Shown piece by piece: positions 6,221 to 8,979 of a stretch of 8,979 nucleotides of DNA; within the stretch, counting starts at the first letter, position 1, and every line of letters begins with the position of its first letter. Position numbers and translations under genes: made by a program. Source of the DNA: Methanobacteriaceae archaeon (GTDB lineage Archaea > Methanobacteriota > Methanobacteria > Methanobacteriales > Methanobacteriaceae). The stretch covers positions 1 through 8,979 of the forward strand of contig JAUXXK010000349.1 in the NCBI GenBank assembly GCA_030681145.1, given 5' to 3'. The notes beneath the pieces were generated by a model. It was not told the origin of the DNA. It ran no database searches and saw nothing but the letters and a program-made list of their open reading frames with translations.

Positions 6221-6373
6221 ATGGAAGATAATAAAAAAGAAAAAATAGAAACCTGCTATATGTGCCTCGAAAAATTCGATATGAATGAAGGCGATTTATG
6301 CCATTATCACTATGGAAAGTTTCCAATGTGTAATTATTGCAGTGAATTTTACGGTTTTTATAAAAAATATTAA
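6221..6373 (+). CDS. Small 50-residue protein with two CxxC motifs (putative zinc-binding)
   Basis: A 50-codon gene between the phosphatase/coiled-coil gene and topA. After a charged N-terminus it has CYMC (Cys12, Cys15), then Cys27 followed by HYHY (His28, His30), then CNYC (Cys37, Cys40), and an aromatic tail ending in GFYKKY. Two CxxC knuckles 25 residues apart, with an acidic middle, fit a single-zinc ribbon; Cys27 and the histidines could be extra ligands. No family is recognised, and the role is unknown: RNA, DNA or protein contact are all possible. The reading frame is supported by a perfect GGTGAT site, an ATG, and a T9 tract 58 bases after the stop. It lies 156 bases downstream of the preceding stop, with a weak terminator between, so it may have its own promoter, though I see no convincing TATA box. 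Confidence 0.75.
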   Translation: MEDNKKEKIETCYMCLEKFDMNEGDLCHYHYGKFPMCNYCSEFYGFYKKY

Positions 6374-6430
6374 TTTTAATTATTGTATCGTTATTTTTAC
6401 TACATTTTTGTATTTAGTAAGTTAGTTAGA

Positions 6431-6439
6431 TTTTTTTTT
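6431..6439 (+). terminator. T9 tract after the small CxxC gene
   Basis: Nine consecutive T (GATTTTTTTTTATAC) lie 58 bases past the stop and about 130 bases before topA. It is the longest T run in the window and a good archaeal intrinsic termination signal. It separates the small gene from topA. Confidence 0.55.
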
Positions 6440-6514
6440 ATACTTGTAAAAATTAAATAACAACAATTATATTTCCTAAGACATTAATTTAAAGTTATAA
6501 TTATTGATAGCGGA

Positions 6515-6524
6515 TTTATTATAA
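6515..6524 (+). promoter_or_regulatory. Weak candidate TATA box for topA
   Basis: TTTATTATAA is the best-placed TATA-like sequence after the T9 tract. It predicts a start near 6546 and a leader of about 24 bases. The surrounding DNA (6374-6569) is so AT-rich that other boxes cannot be excluded. Confidence 0.3.
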
Positions 6525-6569
6525 CATTTAATTAAAAATATTATTAAAACACTGAAACTGAGTGATACC

Positions 6570-8705
6570 ATGCATGAGGTCATTATCTGTGAAAAACCTA
6601 AGTCCTCTGAAAAAATAGCACAGGCCCTATCTTCAAATGCTGAGAAAAAAAAATATAAGAAGGTTGCTTACTGGGAATTTGAAAAAAATGGGAAAAAAAC
6701 TACCATTTTATCCGCAGTAGGTCACCTTTACTCGTTAGTGCCATTAAATCCTAAAGAGGAACAATTCTTTGATTTAGATTGGGTGCCTCTTTATGATGTG
6801 GATAAAAAAAAAGCATATGTTAAAGATTATGTTAATGCTATAAAAAAATTTTCAAAAGGCGCTAATAAATTTATTCACGCCTGTGATTACGATATAGAGG
6901 GCACTCTTATTGGATATAATGCTTTAAAATATGGATGTGGGGATTCAGCAGTTGATAATGCATTAAGAATGAAATTTTCCACATTAACTAAAGAAGACGT
7001 AATTAATGCATATCAAAATCCAATTGATTTGGATATCCATCAAGTAGACAGTGGTATTGCCAGACATATACTTGATTTTATTTTTGGAGTCAATATATCA
7101 AAATCATTAATGAAATCTGTTAAAGAATCAACAAAAAGATTCATTAAACTATCCGCTGGAAGAGTACAGACCCCTACTCTTTCTATATTGGTAGACAGGG
7201 AAAAAGAAATTCGTAAATTTGTTCCTGTTCCTTACTGGGTTATCAAAGCATTTTTAGAAGGAGACATAATTGCTGATAGCAAAAAAGGCAAGATATTTGA
7301 TAAAGAAGAAGCTGAAACCATATTATCAAATTGTGATGGCAATGATGCATTAGTAGATAATGTGGAAATAAAACAAACCAATAAACAACCACCATTTCCA
7401 TTTGATTTGGGAAGCTTACAATCAGAAGCTTACAGCATATTCAGTTTTAGTCCAAAAAGGACGCAGCAAATTGCTCAAAGTCTTTATACCGAAGGTTACA
7501 CTTCTTATCCACGTACATCCTCTCAAAAACTCCCAAAAAGTATTGGTTATGAAAAAATCTTTAAACAGCTTTCTGGTGATTCATCATTCAAAAAACAAAT
7601 TAGCAAACTTCCTAAACCTTTAAAACCCAATGAAGGCAAAAAAACTGATGAAGCACACCCTTCAATCCATCCTACAGGAGTTCTGCCAAATAAACTGAAT
7701 ACTGATGATCGTAAGATCTATGAACTTATTGTATACAGATTTATAAGTATATTTGGTGAAAATGCAATTATAGAAAGTATGAAAACTGAATTAAAAATTG
7801 GAAATGAAGATTTCAGCTTTCGTAGAAAAAAATTGGCATATTCTGGATGGTTAGAACATTATCCCTTCCGTAAAGTTGAAAATGAAGAGTTTCCGGATAT
7901 TGAAAAAGGTGACACACTTCAAGTAGAAAAAGTGGTATCCGAAGAAAAAGAAACAAAGCCACCTGCTAGATATAATGAAGCATCTTTAATTCGAGAGCTG
8001 GAAAAAAGAGGTTTAGGTACTAAATCAACCAGAGCAGATATAATATCAATACTTTATAATCGAAAATATATTGAAGGGAAACAAATTACCGTAAATCAAC
8101 TGGGAGAACATATTATTGATACTCTCAGAGAATACTGTAACCAAATAACTAGTGAAGAACTAACCCGTCAGTTTGAAAATGAACTACAAGAAATAATGGA
8201 AGACAATATAACTAAAGATAAGGTTATTGATGATGCTAAAAAAGAGGTTCTATCCATTCTAGAAGACGTGGAAAAAAATAAACTGAAAATTGGTAAACAG
8301 ATCTATGAAGCTTATCAGCAAAGCAGAATCGTGGGTGTGTGTAAGTGTGGTGGTGACTTAGTTCTCAAATATTCACCAAGAAATAAAAGTACTTTTGTAG
8401 GATGTTCCAAATATCCAGACTGTAAATTTACTTATTCTTTGCCCCGTGGTGCCAGCGTACTTAAAACCCAATGCGAAAAATGTGTGCTGCCTCTTATATC
8501 ATATGGAAAACCCCGACAGCGCGCATGTTTAGATCCTAAATGTGGTAAAGAAGGGGAAGAAACCCCTCCAGAAATAGTTGGGAAATGCCCAGACTGTGGA
8601 AAAGAACTAGTAAAGCGATCTGGAAGATATGGGGAGTTTATTGGATGTTCTGGTTTTCCTAAATGTAGATTTACACAGTCTGTAGAAGAAAAAGCAGAGA
8701 GTTAA
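6570..8705 (+). CDS. topA: DNA topoisomerase I (type IA, archaeal)
   Basis: Relaxes negatively supercoiled DNA by cutting and passing single strands. At 711 residues it is full length. The TOPRIM domain has Glu8 in ICEKP and the metal triad DYDIEG (Asp106, Asp108, Glu110). SAGRVQTPTLSILVDRE at 195-211 is a signature of type IA enzymes. The catalytic tyrosine is Tyr313 in YTSYPRTSS, with Arg315. EAHPSIHPTG at 361-370 and ARYNEASLIRELEKRGLGTKS at about 466-486 are further conserved blocks. Three C4 zinc fingers end the protein: Cys591/593/612/618, Cys635/638/653/658 and Cys673/676/693/699. The first begins with CxC rather than CxxC. There is no helicase domain, so it is not reverse gyrase. The ATG at 6570 follows AGTGAT at 6561-6566, a near-perfect match to GGTGAT. 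It probably forms its own transcription unit. Confidence 0.97.
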   Translation: MHEVIICEKPKSSEKIAQALSSNAEKKKYKKVAYWEFEKNGKKTTILSAVGHLYSLVPLNPKEEQFFDLDWVPLYDVDKKKAYVKDYVNAIKKFSKGANKFIHACDYDIEGTLIGYNALKYGCGDSAVDNALRMKFSTLTKEDVINAYQNPIDLDIHQVDSGIARHILDFIFGVNISKSLMKSVKESTKRFIKLSAGRVQTPTLSILVDREKEIRKFVPVPYWVIKAFLEGDIIADSKKGKIFDKEEAETILSNCDGNDALVDNVEIKQTNKQPPFPFDLGSLQSEAYSIFSFSPKRTQQIAQSLYTEGYTSYPRTSSQKLPKSIGYEKIFKQLSGDSSFKKQISKLPKPLKPNEGKKTDEAHPSIHPTGVLPNKLNTDDRKIYELIVYRFISIFGENAIIESMKTELKIGNEDFSFRRKKLAYSGWLEHYPFRKVENEEFPDIEKGDTLQVEKVVSEEKETKPPARYNEASLIRELEKRGLGTKSTRADIISILYNRKYIEGKQITVNQLGEHIIDTLREYCNQITSEELTRQFENELQEIMEDNITKDKVIDDAKKEVLSILEDVEKNKLKIGKQIYEAYQQSRIVGVCKCGGDLVLKYSPRNKSTFVGCSKYPDCKFTYSLPRGASVLKTQCEKCVLPLISYGKPRQRACLDPKCGKEGEETPPEIVGKCPDCGKELVKRSGRYGEFIGCSGFPKCRFTQSVEEKAES

Positions 8706-8979
8706 ATAAAAAAATCACATTATTTCTTTTTTAAATTGTATCTTTTTAATTATTTTAAATCACCTTCTTGAAAATAAATAAATCTCAATTTTGAAACACA
8801 ATACTAAGCCACCGCAGAAATAGTCAAATCAACTATTTGATAATAATCATTAAAGACTCAAAAATTAAAATTATGATTTCTATCCACACATAATCACATT
8901 ACTAAATGCCCATAAAACCGTTATTTGTCATTTTATTTATTTTAATAATCTATTTTTCATTTTAAGCAAATTTAACGAT
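8706..8979. other. AT-rich intergenic tail, no gene seen
   Basis: Apart from the terminator just after topA, I find no reading frame with a ribosome site on either strand. A 7-base inverted repeat (AAATAGT 8818-8824, ACTATTT 8832-8838, loop 7) is present, but it could be chance at this base composition. An overlapping TCAAAT/ATTTGA pairing uses the same bases. Confidence 0.5.
8727..8747 (+). terminator. Oligo-T terminator of topA
   Basis: T6 at 8727-8732 and T5 at 8743-8747 lie 22-42 bases past the topA stop, with no strong stem. Staggered T runs of this kind are common archaeal 3' ends. Confidence 0.5.

Noticed and set aside
7402..7623. 73-codon plus-strand frame inside topA
   Set aside because: It overlaps conserved topoisomerase residues, including the catalytic tyrosine block, in another frame and has no homology I recognise.
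6570..8705. Reverse gyrase
   Set aside because: There is no N-terminal helicase domain, and the length fits simple topoisomerase I.
1..8979. Mobile element, CRISPR array, tRNA or rRNA
   Set aside because: I saw no regularly spaced repeats, transposase or integrase motifs, or cloverleaf-capable GC-rich segments. All large genes are core archaeal functions.

Overview
The window looks like chromosomal DNA of a methanogenic archaeon of the Methanobacteriales (Methanobacterium-like). The evidence is an archaeal TATA-binding protein gene, an archaeal type IA topoisomerase, and a homocitrate synthase/homoaconitase pair of the coenzyme B (methanogenesis cofactor) pathway. Intergenic DNA is very AT-rich and carries archaeal TATA boxes and oligo-T termination tracts. 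Ribosome binding sites are of the GGAGGTGAT type. From memory, and not checked here, Methanothermobacter thermautotrophicus carries topA, a phosphatase/coiled-coil gene, tbp, aksA and hacA in a similar order, so this is probably a conserved neighbourhood rather than a mobile island. I see no insertion sequence, integrase, CRISPR array, tRNA or rRNA.

Left half (1-3641), all on the minus strand. Reading in the direction of transcription there is a 129-residue charged protein of unknown function (3641-3252), a CYTH/CyaB-like triphosphate-binding protein (3165-2629), homocitrate synthase AksA (2379-1204), and the large subunit of a homoaconitase-type dehydratase (1069 to beyond the left edge). 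The last two act successively in the 2-oxoacid chain elongation that leads to the 7-mercaptoheptanoyl arm of coenzyme B.

Centre (3642-4016) is a 375-base AT-rich divergent promoter region with a TATA box facing each way and a small dyad.

Right half (4017-8705), all on the plus strand. tbp is followed after only 11 bases by a two-part protein: an N-terminal phosphoserine-phosphatase HAD domain with its substrate pocket intact, fused to about 270 residues of coiled coil. Next comes a 50-residue protein with two CxxC motifs (6221-6373), then a complete DNA topoisomerase I with three C-terminal zinc fingers (6570-8705). The last 274 bases hold an oligo-T terminator and no gene that I can support.

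Four of the eight genes (aksA, the CYTH gene, tbp, the phosphatase/coiled-coil gene) start with TTG behind a good Shine-Dalgarno site. Nothing here is a clearly new multi-gene system. The parts most worth following up are the phosphatase/coiled-coil fusion coupled to tbp and the tiny CxxC protein beside it.
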